Shown piece after piece: positions 31,553 through 41,800 of a DNA stretch of 64,000 nucleotides. Both the position numbers and the translations under genes were made by a program. The DNA is from Actinoplanes sp. NBRC 103695 (lineage in GTDB: Bacteria; Actinomycetota; Actinomycetes; Mycobacteriales; Micromonosporaceae): NCBI RefSeq assembly GCF_030269485.1, contig NZ_BSTL01000005.1:231010-295009 (forward strand). Reading direction: 5' to 3'. Positions within the stretch are counted from its first letter, which is position 1. Each line of letters begins with the position of its first letter. The notes below the pieces were generated by a model, which was given only the letters and a program-made list of their open reading frames with translations, searched no databases and was not told where the DNA came from.

Positions 31553-32737
31553 GTGGTGACGACGACGCTGGAACCCGTGCGGCTCAATACGGCCAAGGTC
31601 GCGGTCGCCGTCACGTTCGCGACCAACGGGCTCGCGTACGCCGGATGGCTCGCGCGTGCTCCGGCCGTACGCGATGATCTCGGTTTGTCCGCTGCGGGTT
31701 TCGGCCTGCTCCTGCTCTGTCTGTCGGTCGCCGCGATCTCGGCGATCCCGCTGGCCGGTCCGCTCGTGCAGCGCGTCGGCCCGGCCCGGTCGGTGCTGCT
31801 GGGCAGCGCGTCGCTGGTGCTCGGGCTGATCGCCCTCGGCTCCGGCACGGCCACCGGCACGATCTGGCTGGCCGGCCTCGGCCTGGTGCTGGCCGGCATG
31901 GGCAACAGCACGTGGGACGTGGCGATGAACGTCGAGGGCGCCGACGTCGAGCGCCGCCTCGGCCGCACGGTCATGCCCCGCTTCCACGCCGGCTTCAGCC
32001 TCGGCACGGTGTTCGGCGCCGGCCTGAGCGCCACCCTGGCAGCCCTCGGCGTGGCGGTGTCCGTGCAGCTCTTCGCCACGGCGGCGCTGACCGCGGTCGT
32101 CATGGCGGTCACCGTGCGCCGCTTCGTCCCGTGGTCACCCCTGCCCCAGGGCGAAAAACCGGCGATGAGCGTACGCCAGGCCTGGCGCGAACCGCGCACC
32201 ATCATGATCGGGCTGATCATGCTGGGGTTCGGTTTCGCCGAGGGCGCCGCCAACGACTGGCTGGCCATCTCCCTGGTCGACGGCTACCACACGTCCGAGA
32301 CAGTCGGCGCCATCGGTTTCGGCACGTTCGTCACGGCCATGACCTTGTCCCGCCTCTTCGGTGGCGAGGCCATCGAACGCTGGGGCCGCGTGAAGGTCCT
32401 CCGCGCCACCGCCGTCGCCGGCGCGCTCGGCCTCCTGCTGGTGATCGCCGACCTCGGCGTGCCGTTCGCCCTGGCGGGCGCCTTGTTCTGGGGCGCCGGC
32501 GTCTCCCTGGGCTTCCCGATCGGCTTCAGCGCCGCCGCCGACGACCCGGTCCGCGCGGCCATTCGCGTCTCGGTGGCCGGTTCCATCGGCTACGGCGCCT
32601 TCCTGGCGGGCCCCCCGCTGATCGGCCTCCTCGCCGAACACTTCGGCGTCCTCCAGGCCCTCCTGTGCGCCTTGGCCGCCCTGGCCCTGGGCCTCGCCGC
32701 CAGCCGAGCCGCCAAACCCTTTCCCGAGGCGCGCTGA
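31553..32737 (+). CDS. MFS transporter
   Basis: A 394-residue major facilitator superfamily protein with about 12 hydrophobic segments in two halves separated by a polar loop near 195-215 (PQGEKPAMSVRQAWREP). Each half has the MFS loop pattern (VQRVGPARSVLLGS and EAIERWGRVKVLRA). The family resembles putative sugar or drug permeases of the FucP/YbjJ kind; the substrate is not readable. The start is the first of two adjacent GTG codons. Confidence 0.85.
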   Translation: MVTTTLEPVRLNTAKVAVAVTFATNGLAYAGWLARAPAVRDDLGLSAAGFGLLLLCLSVAAISAIPLAGPLVQRVGPARSVLLGSASLVLGLIALGSGTATGTIWLAGLGLVLAGMGNSTWDVAMNVEGADVERRLGRTVMPRFHAGFSLGTVFGAGLSATLAALGVAVSVQLFATAALTAVVMAVTVRRFVPWSPLPQGEKPAMSVRQAWREPRTIMIGLIMLGFGFAEGAANDWLAISLVDGYHTSETVGAIGFGTFVTAMTLSRLFGGEAIERWGRVKVLRATAVAGALGLLLVIADLGVPFALAGALFWGAGVSLGFPIGFSAAADDPVRAAIRVSVAGSIGYGAFLAGPPLIGLLAEHFGVLQALLCALAALALGLAASRAAKPFPEAR

Positions 32738-32816
32738 CCGCCAGCCGCAATCGTGGGAGCCGCCGGAGTTTCTGATCGCCGTCGCGATCGGGGGCCCTGC
32801 CGAGGGCTTCCACGAG

Positions 32817-32940
32817 GCTTCGGCCCGCCCGCTCTGGCCGCCCGGCTTCGGCCCGCCCGGCTTCGGCCCGCCCGGCTTCGGCCCGCCCGGCTCGGCCCGC
32901 GCGGCTTCGGCCCGCCCGCTCTGGCCGCCCGGCTTCGGCC
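32817..32940. repeat. 15-bp period tandem repeat (about seven degenerate copies)
   Basis: The unit CGGCTTCGGCCCGCC recurs with small changes. It occupies part of the gap 32738-33185, which contains no credible gene. Confidence 0.75.
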
Positions 32941-32972
32941 GAGCCCATCTGAACGCCGTCGCCGCGCCCAGA

Positions 32973-33052
32973 CCTGTGGACAACGCCCGGAAATTGTCGT
33001 AGGCCGGGCCTAACTTGATGCCCACCCAGTGCAGGGGTGGGGGAGGCGGCGG
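32973..33052 (-). repeat. dispersed intergenic element, copy B
   Basis: Inverted relative to copy A at 25711-25787. It starts with CCTGTGGACAACGC and ends with GCCCACCCAGTGCAGGGGTG followed by GGGGAGGCGGCGG. The interior 33 bp are not conserved between the copies. It also contains TTGTCG-type sequence (ATTGTCGTAGG) resembling the region just upstream of recA. Confidence 0.65.
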
Positions 33053-33185
33053 ACCGTCGATAAGCGCAACCCGCCCCCCACCGAGGTGGGGCATTGAGCG
33101 GCGGCGCGATCGGCAGGCGGGGTCTTGTGGGCTCAGTGCGACGGGGCTGGTCGGCCGGCCGAGTGCTCCTGGGAGGATGGACGGC

Positions 33186-34082
33186 GTGATCAATGATCGA
33201 CTGGTCGATGCCGGGGAACTGCCCATCGCTGTGCGGGACTTCGGGGGGTCGGAGCCTCCGCTGGTGCTGCTGCACGGGGCCGGGGGCAACCTGGCCCACA
33301 TGACGACGCTGGCGCGGGCGCTGCGCGTGCGGCATCGGGTGATCACCCTGGATCTGCGCGGGCACGGCAGGTCGGGGGACGGCCCGTGGAGCTGGGACGC
33401 GGCACTCGCTGATGTGGCGGCCGTCGTGGTTCAGATGGAGCTGGACCGGCCGGCGGTGGTGGGGCATTCGCTGGGCGGGATGATCGCGGCGCTGTGGGGT
33501 GAGCGGCATCCGGAGGCGCCGGGTGTGGTCAGCCTGGACGGGAATCCGCCGCCTACCCGCACCGAGCATCTGCCGGGGATGGATCTGGGGAAGGCGGCTG
33601 CCGAGCTCGCCGAGTTGCGGGCGTTGGCCGATCGGGCCGCCGAGGGGACGGGGCGGGTGATTCCGGCCGAGGAGCTTCCGGATCTGGTGGAGCGTCAGCA
33701 GGCGGCCGCCCGGGACATGGGCGCCAACGAGAAGGTGTGGATCGAGGGTTTCCGGCGGAATCTGGTGCATTCGGGTGGGGAGACGTCGATCCGGCCCGCG
33801 GCGGGGACGGCGTCGGAGCTGCGTACGCTGATCGAGGATCTTGATCTGGGGCCGGTCTATCGCGCGACGCGGTGCCCTGAGCTGGTCGTGCTGCCCACTC
33901 GCAACACGCCGGAGCAGGAGGGCTTCGCCGAGTTGTACGAGGCGCATCGCCGGTTCGTGCGGGAGCAGGCCGAGCACAGCGGCGTCCGGTTCGTCCAGCT
34001 CGCGGACGCCTCGCAGGCGATGGTGATCGAGCAGCCCGACCTGCTGGCCTCGCTGATCAGCGACTTCCTGAAGCAGTCGTAA
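33186..34082 (+). CDS. alpha/beta-hydrolase-fold protein with degenerate catalytic triad
   Basis: The fold is clear: oxyanion region LLHGAGGNLAHM, DLRGHGRS, and the nucleophile elbow GHSLGG. The acid and histidine are not where the family has them: the strand-7 position reads VVLPTRNTPEQ with no Asp, and the place of the catalytic His in the usual GxGHxxxxEQP reads DASQAMVIEQP. A normal esterase mechanism is therefore doubtful. GTG 33186 was chosen because GGGAGG ends 9 nt upstream; ATG 33177 touches that motif directly and is the alternative. The 3' end overlaps the opposing SRPBCC gene by 26 bp. Confidence 0.75.
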   Translation: MINDRLVDAGELPIAVRDFGGSEPPLVLLHGAGGNLAHMTTLARALRVRHRVITLDLRGHGRSGDGPWSWDAALADVAAVVVQMELDRPAVVGHSLGGMIAALWGERHPEAPGVVSLDGNPPPTRTEHLPGMDLGKAAAELAELRALADRAAEGTGRVIPAEELPDLVERQQAAARDMGANEKVWIEGFRRNLVHSGGETSIRPAAGTASELRTLIEDLDLGPVYRATRCPELVVLPTRNTPEQEGFAELYEAHRRFVREQAEHSGVRFVQLADASQAMVIEQPDLLASLISDFLKQS

Positions 34083-34485
34083 GGAAGCCGGGCAGGCGGG
34101 CCAGGCAGCTCTCCCAGCCTTGACGGTATTTCTCGGCGGTCGACTCGTCCACCTGGTCGTGGATGACGCGCAGGTCGGTGCCGCCGGCCGTGGGGACGAG
34201 GTCGATCGTGACGCGGCTGTCGCGGTCGTCGCCGGCCCAGCGCCACGACTGGACCATGCGCCGGGGCGGCTCGAACTCGACGTATTCGCCGGAGAAGCCC
34301 ATGTCGGCGGCGCCGGCGGTGATGCCGAAGCGGCCGCCGGGGCGGGGGTCCGACGTAGCCGACGGCTGGACCGAGGCGGGCCAGTACCAGGCGGTGAGCG
34401 CCTCCGGATCGGTGAGCGCGTGCCAGACCTGGTCGGGGGTGGCGTCGAGATGGGCGTCGATCCGGGCCGAGTGGTCGAAGGACAT
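34057..34485 (-). CDS. SRPBCC (AHSA1-like) domain protein
   Basis: A 142-residue START/AHA1-like protein with the usual opening ARIDAHLDATPDQVWHALTD and the motif LTAWYWP, ending with the long C-terminal helix EKYRQGWESCLARL. Such domains bind hydrophobic ligands; no ligand is indicated. The ATG at 34485 gives the family length. It converges with the hydrolase-fold gene. Confidence 0.82.
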   Translation of the reverse strand: MSFDHSARIDAHLDATPDQVWHALTDPEALTAWYWPASVQPSATSDPRPGGRFGITAGAADMGFSGEYVEFEPPRRMVQSWRWAGDDRDSRVTIDLVPTAGGTDLRVIHDQVDESTAEKYRQGWESCLARLPGFLTTASGSR

Positions 34486-34608
34486 GCAGGCCAGCCTGCC
34501 ACAAGCCAAATAGTTACTCTCCGTGCGCATGCGATGTCGGAGCCGGGCTTTCATCGGCGGCTCGAAACCAAGTACGGTGTGCCCCGAATTCGTCGGGAGG
34601 ACACCCCT

Positions 34609-35148
34609 GTGCGTTCGCGTCTGCTGACCCTCGGTGTGGTCATGGCGGCCCTTGCCGTGACTGGCTGTAGCGCCCAGGAGGATGAGCCGGTGCTGCCGCC
34701 GGTCCGGGTGGTCGAGCCTCCGGCCGCGTCGGGCGGCGGGGCCTGCATCCTGTGGGACTACGCGTTCATCGAGGAGATGATCGGTGTCCGGTTCACGGTG
34801 GCCGCCGGGTCGCAGGTCGACAAGACCGCGACGTGCGTGGTGCAGACCGAGGACGGGCCGAATCCGTCGCTGGTGCTGACGGTGACCGATTCGTCAGCGA
34901 CCGCGGAGCTGTTCCACGACGAGCTGATGCCGAAGAAGGCGACCAAGCTCAAGGGTCTGGGCCTGGCCGCCTACAAGCTGCAGGCCGGCGCCACCTATGA
35001 GATCGGGTGGCTGAGCGAGGGCCACCAGCTCGAGTCGCTGAAGTTCACGGCGGCGAAGCCGGACGCGGACATGCCCGGCAAACTGCTCGCCATGGCGAAG
35101 ACGATGTCCAGCACCGACGGAAAACCGGACCCGAAGAAGAAGAGCTGA
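34609..35148 (+). CDS. putative lipoprotein
   Basis: A 179-residue exported protein with lipobox cysteine C20 (AVTGC followed by SAQEDEP). The mature domain has two cysteines (ACILWDY and TCVVQTE), probably a disulfide, and resembles DUF3558-like actinobacterial lipoproteins in size and layout, although I cannot assign it firmly. GTG 34609 follows GGGAGG by 8 nt. Confidence 0.75.
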   Translation: MRSRLLTLGVVMAALAVTGCSAQEDEPVLPPVRVVEPPAASGGGACILWDYAFIEEMIGVRFTVAAGSQVDKTATCVVQTEDGPNPSLVLTVTDSSATAELFHDELMPKKATKLKGLGLAAYKLQAGATYEIGWLSEGHQLESLKFTAAKPDADMPGKLLAMAKTMSSTDGKPDPKKKS

Positions 35149-35156
35149 GTCAGGAC

Positions 35157-35885
35157 TCAGTGCGCGTCGACGAAGACGCGTGACGCGACCTCGCGGGGCA
35201 GCCGGATCTTGTCGCCGGACCGGTCGACGGTCACCGCGTCACGCTCCTGTGCCACGGTCACGGTCACGCCCGGGTCGATGCCCGCCGCGTGCAGTTGGCG
35301 CAGCACGTCGGCGTTGGTCTGGACGCTCTCGCAGATGCGCCTCACCACGACGTTGCCGGTGAGCCCGGGGAACGCCAGGTTGCGCTCACCGGTGTCGGGG
35401 GTGCCGGTCGCCAGCGAGGAGCTGTCGAGCACGTCGAGGCCGGGGATCGGGTTCCCGTACGGCGACCGGGTGGGCTTGTTGAGCAGCTCGTAGACGCGCT
35501 TCTCCACCGAGTCGCTCATCACGTGCTCCCACCGGCACGCCTCCTCGTGTGCCTCCTCGTACGGCATCCCGATGACGTTGACCAGGAGCAGCTCGGCGAG
35601 GCGGTGCTTGCGCATGACCGAGACGGCGGCGACGCGGCCCTCCTCGGTGAGCAGGAGGTGCCGGTCGTTCTCCACGGTCAGCAGCCCGTCGCGCTCCATC
35701 CGGGCGACGGTCTGGCTCACGGTGGGGCCGCTCTGGTGCAGCCGCTCGGCGATCCGGGCGCGCAGCGGTGGCACGCCCTCTTCCTCGAGTTCCAGGACAG
35801 TGCGCAGGTACATCTCCGTCGTGTCGACGAGGTCGACTTTGTGAGAGTGGGAGTGAGCACTCGTGTTATGTGTCCGGGTCGCCAT
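35157..35885 (-). CDS. ideR: iron-dependent repressor IdeR/DtxR
   Basis: A 242-residue DtxR-family regulator that represses iron uptake genes when loaded with Fe(II). It has the winged helix (IAERLHQSGPTVSQTVARME), the dimerisation and metal-site segment with H in MRKHRLAE and C, E, H in EEACRWEHVMSDSVE, and a C-terminal SH3-like domain. An additional N-terminal stretch TSAHSHSHK is His-rich and unusual. ATG 35885 was chosen over far-upstream in-frame starts that run through other genes. In mycobacteria ideR and sigB are also neighbours. Confidence 0.92.
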   Translation of the reverse strand: MATRTHNTSAHSHSHKVDLVDTTEMYLRTVLELEEEGVPPLRARIAERLHQSGPTVSQTVARMERDGLLTVENDRHLLLTEEGRVAAVSVMRKHRLAELLLVNVIGMPYEEAHEEACRWEHVMSDSVEKRVYELLNKPTRSPYGNPIPGLDVLDSSSLATGTPDTGERNLAFPGLTGNVVVRRICESVQTNADVLRQLHAAGIDPGVTVTVAQERDAVTVDRSGDKIRLPREVASRVFVDAH

Positions 35886-35996
35886 CGTCCTGAGCCTCCG
35901 AGCCCTACGGTGTCGGCCAAGACTACTCGCTGGTGTACCTCGCGACGAATCATCCGGGGTCAGAGCGTCGCGAATGCCCCACGAAGGCGTGCGACG

Positions 35997-37187
35997 ATGG
36001 CCGGCATGGCGGATGGCGCGACGGCGGTGGTGTGGGATCAGGCCCTTCTCGAGTACGACATGGGCGATCACCCGCTCGATCCGGTGCGGGTCGAGCTCAC
36101 CATGGCGCTCGCTCGGGAGCTGGGCGTACTGGACCGTCCGGGCGTACGCATGATCGTCCCGAGCCCGGCCGACGAGGCCGCGCTGACCCGGGTGCACCGC
36201 GCCGACTACCTGGACGCGGTCCGGCGGGCGCCGCTGGACCCGTTCTTCTCCGGCTGGGGGCTGAACACCCCGGACAACCCGGTCTTCGAGGGGATGCACG
36301 AGGCGAGCGCCCGAATCTGCGGCGCGACGCTGGCCGCGGCCGAGGCGGTGTGGAGTGGCGACGTCACCCGGGCGGTGAACGTGGCCGGCGGGCTGCACCA
36401 CGCGATGGCGGCGCGGGCGGCCGGCTTCTGCGTCTACAACGACCCGGCGGTGGCCATCGCGCGGCTGCTCGACAAGGGCGCGGAACGCGTCGCGTACCTG
36501 GACGTCGACGTGCACCACGGCGACGGCGTGCAGACGGCGTTCTGGGACGACCCGCGGGTCCTCACGATCAGCCTGCACGAGACGCCGCTGGCCCTGTTCC
36601 CGTGGGCGTCCGGCTTCCCGGAGGAGGTCGGCGGCAAGGGTGCGGAGGGCACCGCGGTGAACATCGCGCTGCCCCCGGGCACGGACGACGCCGGCTGGCA
36701 GCGGGCGTTCGACGCGGTCGTCCCGTCGGTGCTGCGCGCGTTCGGCCCGCAGTTGTTGTTCAGTCAGTGCGGCGCGGACGCCCACCGACTGGACCCGCTG
36801 GCCGACCTGCGGCTGTCGGTGGACGGGCAGCGTGCGGCCTACATCAAGATGCGCGCGCTGGCCGACGAGCTGTGCGAGGGCCGCTGGGTGGCGACCGGCG
36901 GCGGCGGGTACGCCCTGGTCGAGGTCGTGCCCCGGGCCTGGACGCATCTTCTCGCCGTGGCCACCGGAGACCCGCTGGACCCGCACACGCCGACCCCGCA
37001 GTCGTGGCGCGACCTGGCCGCCGACCGGTGCCCGGGCACCGAGGTCCCGGACGACCTGACCGACGGCGTGACCGTGCCGTCGACGAGGTGGGAACCCGGC
37101 GCGGACCCGGTCGACAAGGCGATCCTGGCCACCCGGACGGCGGTCTTCCCGCTGCACGGCCTCGACCCGCACGACCCCCGGGACTGA
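35997..37187 (+). CDS. acuC: AcuC-type lysine deacetylase
   Basis: A zinc-dependent histone-deacetylase-family enzyme; AcuC removes acetyl groups from acetyl-CoA synthetase in Bacillus. The 396 residues include the catalytic GGLHHAM, the metal ligands in YLDVDVHHGDGVQ and QCGADAH, and the late GGGGYAL loop. ATG 35997 has GAAGG about 9 nt upstream; ATG 36006 is an alternative three codons in. The next gene begins 6 nt after the stop and encodes a GNAT fusion, so the two likely act as opposing enzymes. Confidence 0.9.
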   Translation: MAGMADGATAVVWDQALLEYDMGDHPLDPVRVELTMALARELGVLDRPGVRMIVPSPADEAALTRVHRADYLDAVRRAPLDPFFSGWGLNTPDNPVFEGMHEASARICGATLAAAEAVWSGDVTRAVNVAGGLHHAMAARAAGFCVYNDPAVAIARLLDKGAERVAYLDVDVHHGDGVQTAFWDDPRVLTISLHETPLALFPWASGFPEEVGGKGAEGTAVNIALPPGTDDAGWQRAFDAVVPSVLRAFGPQLLFSQCGADAHRLDPLADLRLSVDGQRAAYIKMRALADELCEGRWVATGGGGYALVEVVPRAWTHLLAVATGDPLDPHTPTPQSWRDLAADRCPGTEVPDDLTDGVTVPSTRWEPGADPVDKAILATRTAVFPLHGLDPHDPRD

Positions 37188-37193
37188 TCCGGC

Positions 37194-39725
37194 GTGGAAG
37201 CGGACGTCCTGCTCTCCGACGGCAGCACCGTCCACCTGCGCCCGATCAGGGCGGAGGACGCCCCGGCCATCGTGGACTTCCACGGCCGGATGAGCGAGCG
37301 CACCCGCTACCTGCGCTACTTCTCGCCTTATCCCCGCATCCCCGAGCGCGACCTGGAACGTTTCGTCAACGTCGACCACGCCGACCGCGAGGCGTTCGTG
37401 ATCGTCGCGGGCGAGAAGATCATGGCCGTCGGCCGGTACGAGCGGCTCGGCGCCGACGCCCCGGAGGCCGAGGTCGCGTTCGTGGTCGAGGACGCGCACC
37501 AGGGCCGGGGCATCGGCTCGGTCCTGCTGGAGCATCTGGCCGAGGCGGCCCGGGGTAACGGCATCGAGCGTTTCGTCGCCGAGGTGCTGCCGCAGAACGC
37601 CGGGATGCTGCGCGTCTTCGGCGACACCGGCTACCCGGTACAGCGTCGCTACGAGGACGGCACGGTGCATCTGAGCTTTCCGATCGCGCCGACCGAGAAG
37701 TCCCGGGCCGTGCAGGAGGACCGCGAGCAGCGCACCGAGGCCCGCTCGATCGCCCGGCTGCTCAGTCCGCGCGGGGTCGCGGTCTACGGCGCCAGCGCGA
37801 GCGGCCAGGGGATCGGGGCGGCGCTGCTCGGCCATCTGCGCGACGGCGGCTTCACCGGGGCGATCGTCCCGGTGCACCGCAGTGCGGAACGGGTCGGCGG
37901 GCTCCTGGCGTACCCGTCGGCGGTCGATGCCCGCGTCGAGGTGGATCTCGCGCTGATCGCCCTGCCTCCCGCCTCGGTCGCGGATGCCGTGTCGGACGCG
38001 GCAGCGGCGGGCGCGAGCGGCCTGGTGGTGATCTCGGCCGGCTTCGCCGAGGCCGGGCCCGAGGGACAGACCGCGCAGCGCGCGCTGATCGAGACCGCCC
38101 ACCAGGCGGGACTCCGGGTGGTGGGGCCGGTCAGCATGGGGGTGGCGAACACCGATCCTGGGGTACGCCTGAACGCGACGCTCGCCCCGAGGCTGCCGGC
38201 GGCGGGCCGGGTCGGCTTCTTCAGCCAGTCCGGCGCGTTGGGCGTGGCGCTGCTCACCGAGGCCGATCGGCGCGGGCTGGGCCTGTCGACGTTCGTGTCG
38301 GCGGGCAACCGGGCCGACGTCTCCGGTAACGACCTGCTCCAGTTCTGGCAGGACGACCCGGGCACCGACGTGGTGCTGCTCTACCTGGAGACGTTCGGCA
38401 ATCCGCGCAAGTTCGCCCGGCTGGCGCGGCGGATGAGCCGGACCAAGCCGGTGGTCGCGGTGGCCTCGGCGACCCGGCCGCTCGGGCTGGCGGGTGAGCT
38501 GCCCGGCCCGGACGAGCGCGCGGTGACCGCTCTGTTCGCCCGCTCCGGTGTGATCCGGGTGGATACCGTCGCGGAGCTGTTCGACGTCGGGCTGCTGCTC
38601 GCCCACCAGCCGTTGCCGGCCGGTCGCCGGGTCGCGGTGGTGGGCAACTCGTCGGCGTTGTCCGGCCTGGCGATCGCCGCCGCCCGGTCGAACGGGCTGG
38701 TCGTCGCGCCCGGCTATCCGCACGACATCAGTCCGCAGGCGGGCGCTCACGACTTCGCCGACGCGCTCGCCGAGGCGGCCGTGGACGACGGGGTGGACGC
38801 TCTGATCGTGGTTTTCGCGCCGCCGCTGCCCGGCCAGCTCGCCGATGAGGACGCCGACTTCGCCGCGGCGCTGGGGAGTGTGGCGCTGGCCGGCGAGAAG
38901 CCGACGGTGGCGACGCTCCTGCTCGGGCAGTCGCCGCCGCGCGTCCCGTCCTACCCGTCGGTGGAGGAGGCGGTGCGCGCGCTGGGCCGGGTGGCGTCCT
39001 ATGCCGACTGGCTGCGTCGTCCGCCAGGTGTCCTGCCCGAGTTCGAGGTCGACGCCGAGATCGTCACGGAGAGAAAGAACGTTCTTTCCGCGTACGGCAT
39101 CAGCGTCGTCCCGTCGGTCGCGGCGGGCGACGAGCAGGCCGTGCTGGCCGCGGCTGACGAGGTCGGCTACCCGGTGGCGATCAAGGCCGCCGGGGGAGCG
39201 CTGCGCCACCGCATCGACCTGGGCGCGGTCCGCCTCGCGCTGGCCGGCCCGGACGACGTGCGCGCCGCCTACGCCGAGTTGCTCGCCGCGTTCGGCCCCG
39301 ACGTGCTGGTGCAGTCGATGGTCCCGCCCGGCGTGGCGTGCACGGTCGAGGTGGTGGAGGACCCGGCGTTCGGGCCGGTGGTCGGTTTCGGGCTGGGCGG
39401 GGTGGCCAGCGAGTTGCTGGGCGACCTGGCCTGGCGGGCCGCGCCGCTCACCGACCGGGCCGCCGAGGCGCTGGTGGACGAGCCGCGCGCCGCGCCCCTG
39501 CTGCACGGATACCGGGGCTCCCAGCCGGTGGACCGGGCCGCCCTGGTCGACCTGCTGCTCCGCGTGGGCCGGCTGGCCGACGACAACCCACAGATCCGCT
39601 CGCTGTCCCTGAACCCGGTGCTGGCGCGCCCCGACGGATACTCAGTCCTGCACGCCGCCGTCGAATTCGGCGAGGCCCGCCCCCGACAGGACTCCGGACC
39701 TCGCCGATTGATCACGCCTAGCTAG
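37194..39725 (+). CDS. GNAT acetyltransferase fused to ADP-forming acyl-CoA synthetase-like domains (Pat-like)
   Basis: The 843-residue protein starts with a GNAT domain (about 10-165; acetyl-CoA loop VEDAHQGRGIGSVLLEHL), then a CoA-binding Rossmann domain (about 185-310; VAVYGASASGQGIG), a succinyl-CoA ligase-like region with SQSGALG, and a C-terminal ATP-grasp domain (about 625-830). Pat of Salmonella has the same parts in the opposite order, with GNAT at the C-terminus. Such enzymes acetylate and inactivate acyl-CoA synthetases. The adjacent acuC would reverse this. Start GTG 37194 lies in the 6-nt gap region after acuC. Confidence 0.88.
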   Translation: MEADVLLSDGSTVHLRPIRAEDAPAIVDFHGRMSERTRYLRYFSPYPRIPERDLERFVNVDHADREAFVIVAGEKIMAVGRYERLGADAPEAEVAFVVEDAHQGRGIGSVLLEHLAEAARGNGIERFVAEVLPQNAGMLRVFGDTGYPVQRRYEDGTVHLSFPIAPTEKSRAVQEDREQRTEARSIARLLSPRGVAVYGASASGQGIGAALLGHLRDGGFTGAIVPVHRSAERVGGLLAYPSAVDARVEVDLALIALPPASVADAVSDAAAAGASGLVVISAGFAEAGPEGQTAQRALIETAHQAGLRVVGPVSMGVANTDPGVRLNATLAPRLPAAGRVGFFSQSGALGVALLTEADRRGLGLSTFVSAGNRADVSGNDLLQFWQDDPGTDVVLLYLETFGNPRKFARLARRMSRTKPVVAVASATRPLGLAGELPGPDERAVTALFARSGVIRVDTVAELFDVGLLLAHQPLPAGRRVAVVGNSSALSGLAIAAARSNGLVVAPGYPHDISPQAGAHDFADALAEAAVDDGVDALIVVFAPPLPGQLADEDADFAAALGSVALAGEKPTVATLLLGQSPPRVPSYPSVEEAVRALGRVASYADWLRRPPGVLPEFEVDAEIVTERKNVLSAYGISVVPSVAAGDEQAVLAAADEVGYPVAIKAAGGALRHRIDLGAVRLALAGPDDVRAAYAELLAAFGPDVLVQSMVPPGVACTVEVVEDPAFGPVVGFGLGGVASELLGDLAWRAAPLTDRAAEALVDEPRAAPLLHGYRGSQPVDRAALVDLLLRVGRLADDNPQIRSLSLNPVLARPDGYSVLHAAVEFGEARPRQDSGPRRLITPS

Positions 39726-39734
39726 CAGCCGGCA

Positions 39735-40751
<1,017 letters not shown>

Positions 40752-41011
40752 CCCGAGTCCCTCCCCGCGTTTCCCGATGTCCCTACGTTTGCCAGCCGCA
40801 TTCGTTGCCGGTGATCACAAGCTTGGACCGGCGGGCGTTAAGCGGAGGTGAGGCAAGCGTCCGGCTGGCATGAATCCGGGAGAACCCTGAGGTCGCGAAC
40901 CCGACACCACGCCCGGATTGACGGGACATATGCGGAAGGCGACGCAATTCCGTCACGCTGGTAAGTGCTCGATAATCTGATCTGACGTGTTGCCGAGAAA
41001 GGGAAGCCGAC

Positions 41012-41800
41012 GTGGTCTTCAAACGCATGATGCAGGCGATGGGTGTCGGGGGCCCGTCCGTGGAAACGGTGCTCACCAACCCCAACTGCCGTCCCGGCGG
41101 GTACCTCGAAGGTAACGTTCAGGTGATGGGTGGCGATCACGCCACGGATATCGAATATGTTGCGATCGGCCTGATCACCCGGGTCGAGACGGAGAGCGGC
41201 GACAGCGAGTACCACTCCGATCAGGAGTTCCACCGGCAGCGGCTGACCGGCTCGTTCCGGCTGGACCCGGGCGCCCGGCACGACATCCCGTTCCGGTTCG
41301 ACGTGCCGTGGGAGACCCCGATCACCGAGGTCTACGGCCAGCACCTGCACGGGATGACGATGGGCCTGACCACCGAGCTGGAGGTCGCCCGCGCCGTCGA
41401 CAAGAGCGACCTGGACCAGGTGGCGGTGCACCCGCTGCCGGCACAGGAGCGGATCCTCGAGGCGCTGCTGCGGCTCGGCTTCCGGTTCAGCCGCGCCGAC
41501 GTCGAGCGCGGCCGGGTCTACGGCGTGCAGCAGCAACTGCCGTTCTACCAGGAGATCGAGTTCTACCCGCCGTCGGCGTACGCGAGCGGCATCAACCAGC
41601 TCGAGCTGACCTTCATCGCCACCCCGCACAACCTGCAGGTGGTGCTGGAGCTCGACAAGCGCGGCGGCGTCTTCACCGAGGGGCACGACGCGTTCGGCAG
41701 CTTCACCGTGGACTACGCCACCGTCGACCGGACGGACTGGGGCCGCGAGCTGGACACCTGGCTGCGGCAGGCGGCCTCCCGGCGGGGGCTGTTCTTCTAA
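41012..41800 (+). CDS. spo0M: Spo0M family protein
   Basis: A 262-residue protein of the Spo0M/arrestin-like family (N-terminal [20 protein letters not shown], then beta-rich domain with [13 protein letters not shown]). In Bacillus, Spo0M influences sporulation control; in actinomycetes the role is unknown. GTG 41012 has GGGAAG 5 nt upstream, and GATAAT at 40971-40976 may be its -10. Its TAA overlaps the stop of the convergent dtd gene. Confidence 0.88.
   Translation: MVFKRMMQAMGVGGPSVETVLTNPNCRPGGYLEGNVQVMGGDHATDIEYVAIGLITRVETESGDSEYHSDQEFHRQRLTGSFRLDPGARHDIPFRFDVPWETPITEVYGQHLHGMTMGLTTELEVARAVDKSDLDQVAVHPLPAQERILEALLRLGFRFSRADVERGRVYGVQQQLPFYQEIEFYPPSAYASGINQLELTFIATPHNLQVVLELDKRGGVFTEGHDAFGSFTVDYATVDRTDWGRELDTWLRQAASRRGLFF

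Noticed and set aside
35886..35996. IdeR operator (TTAGGTTAGGCTAACCTAA-like) near ideR
   Set aside because: No such palindrome found in the ideR-acuC gap.
35886..39506. Very long minus-strand open frame running antisense through acuC and the acetyltransferase gene, in frame with ideR
   Set aside because: It is a by-product of GC-rich third positions on the coding strand. Its product is Arg/Gly/Val-rich without domains, and the plus-strand genes are unmistakable.
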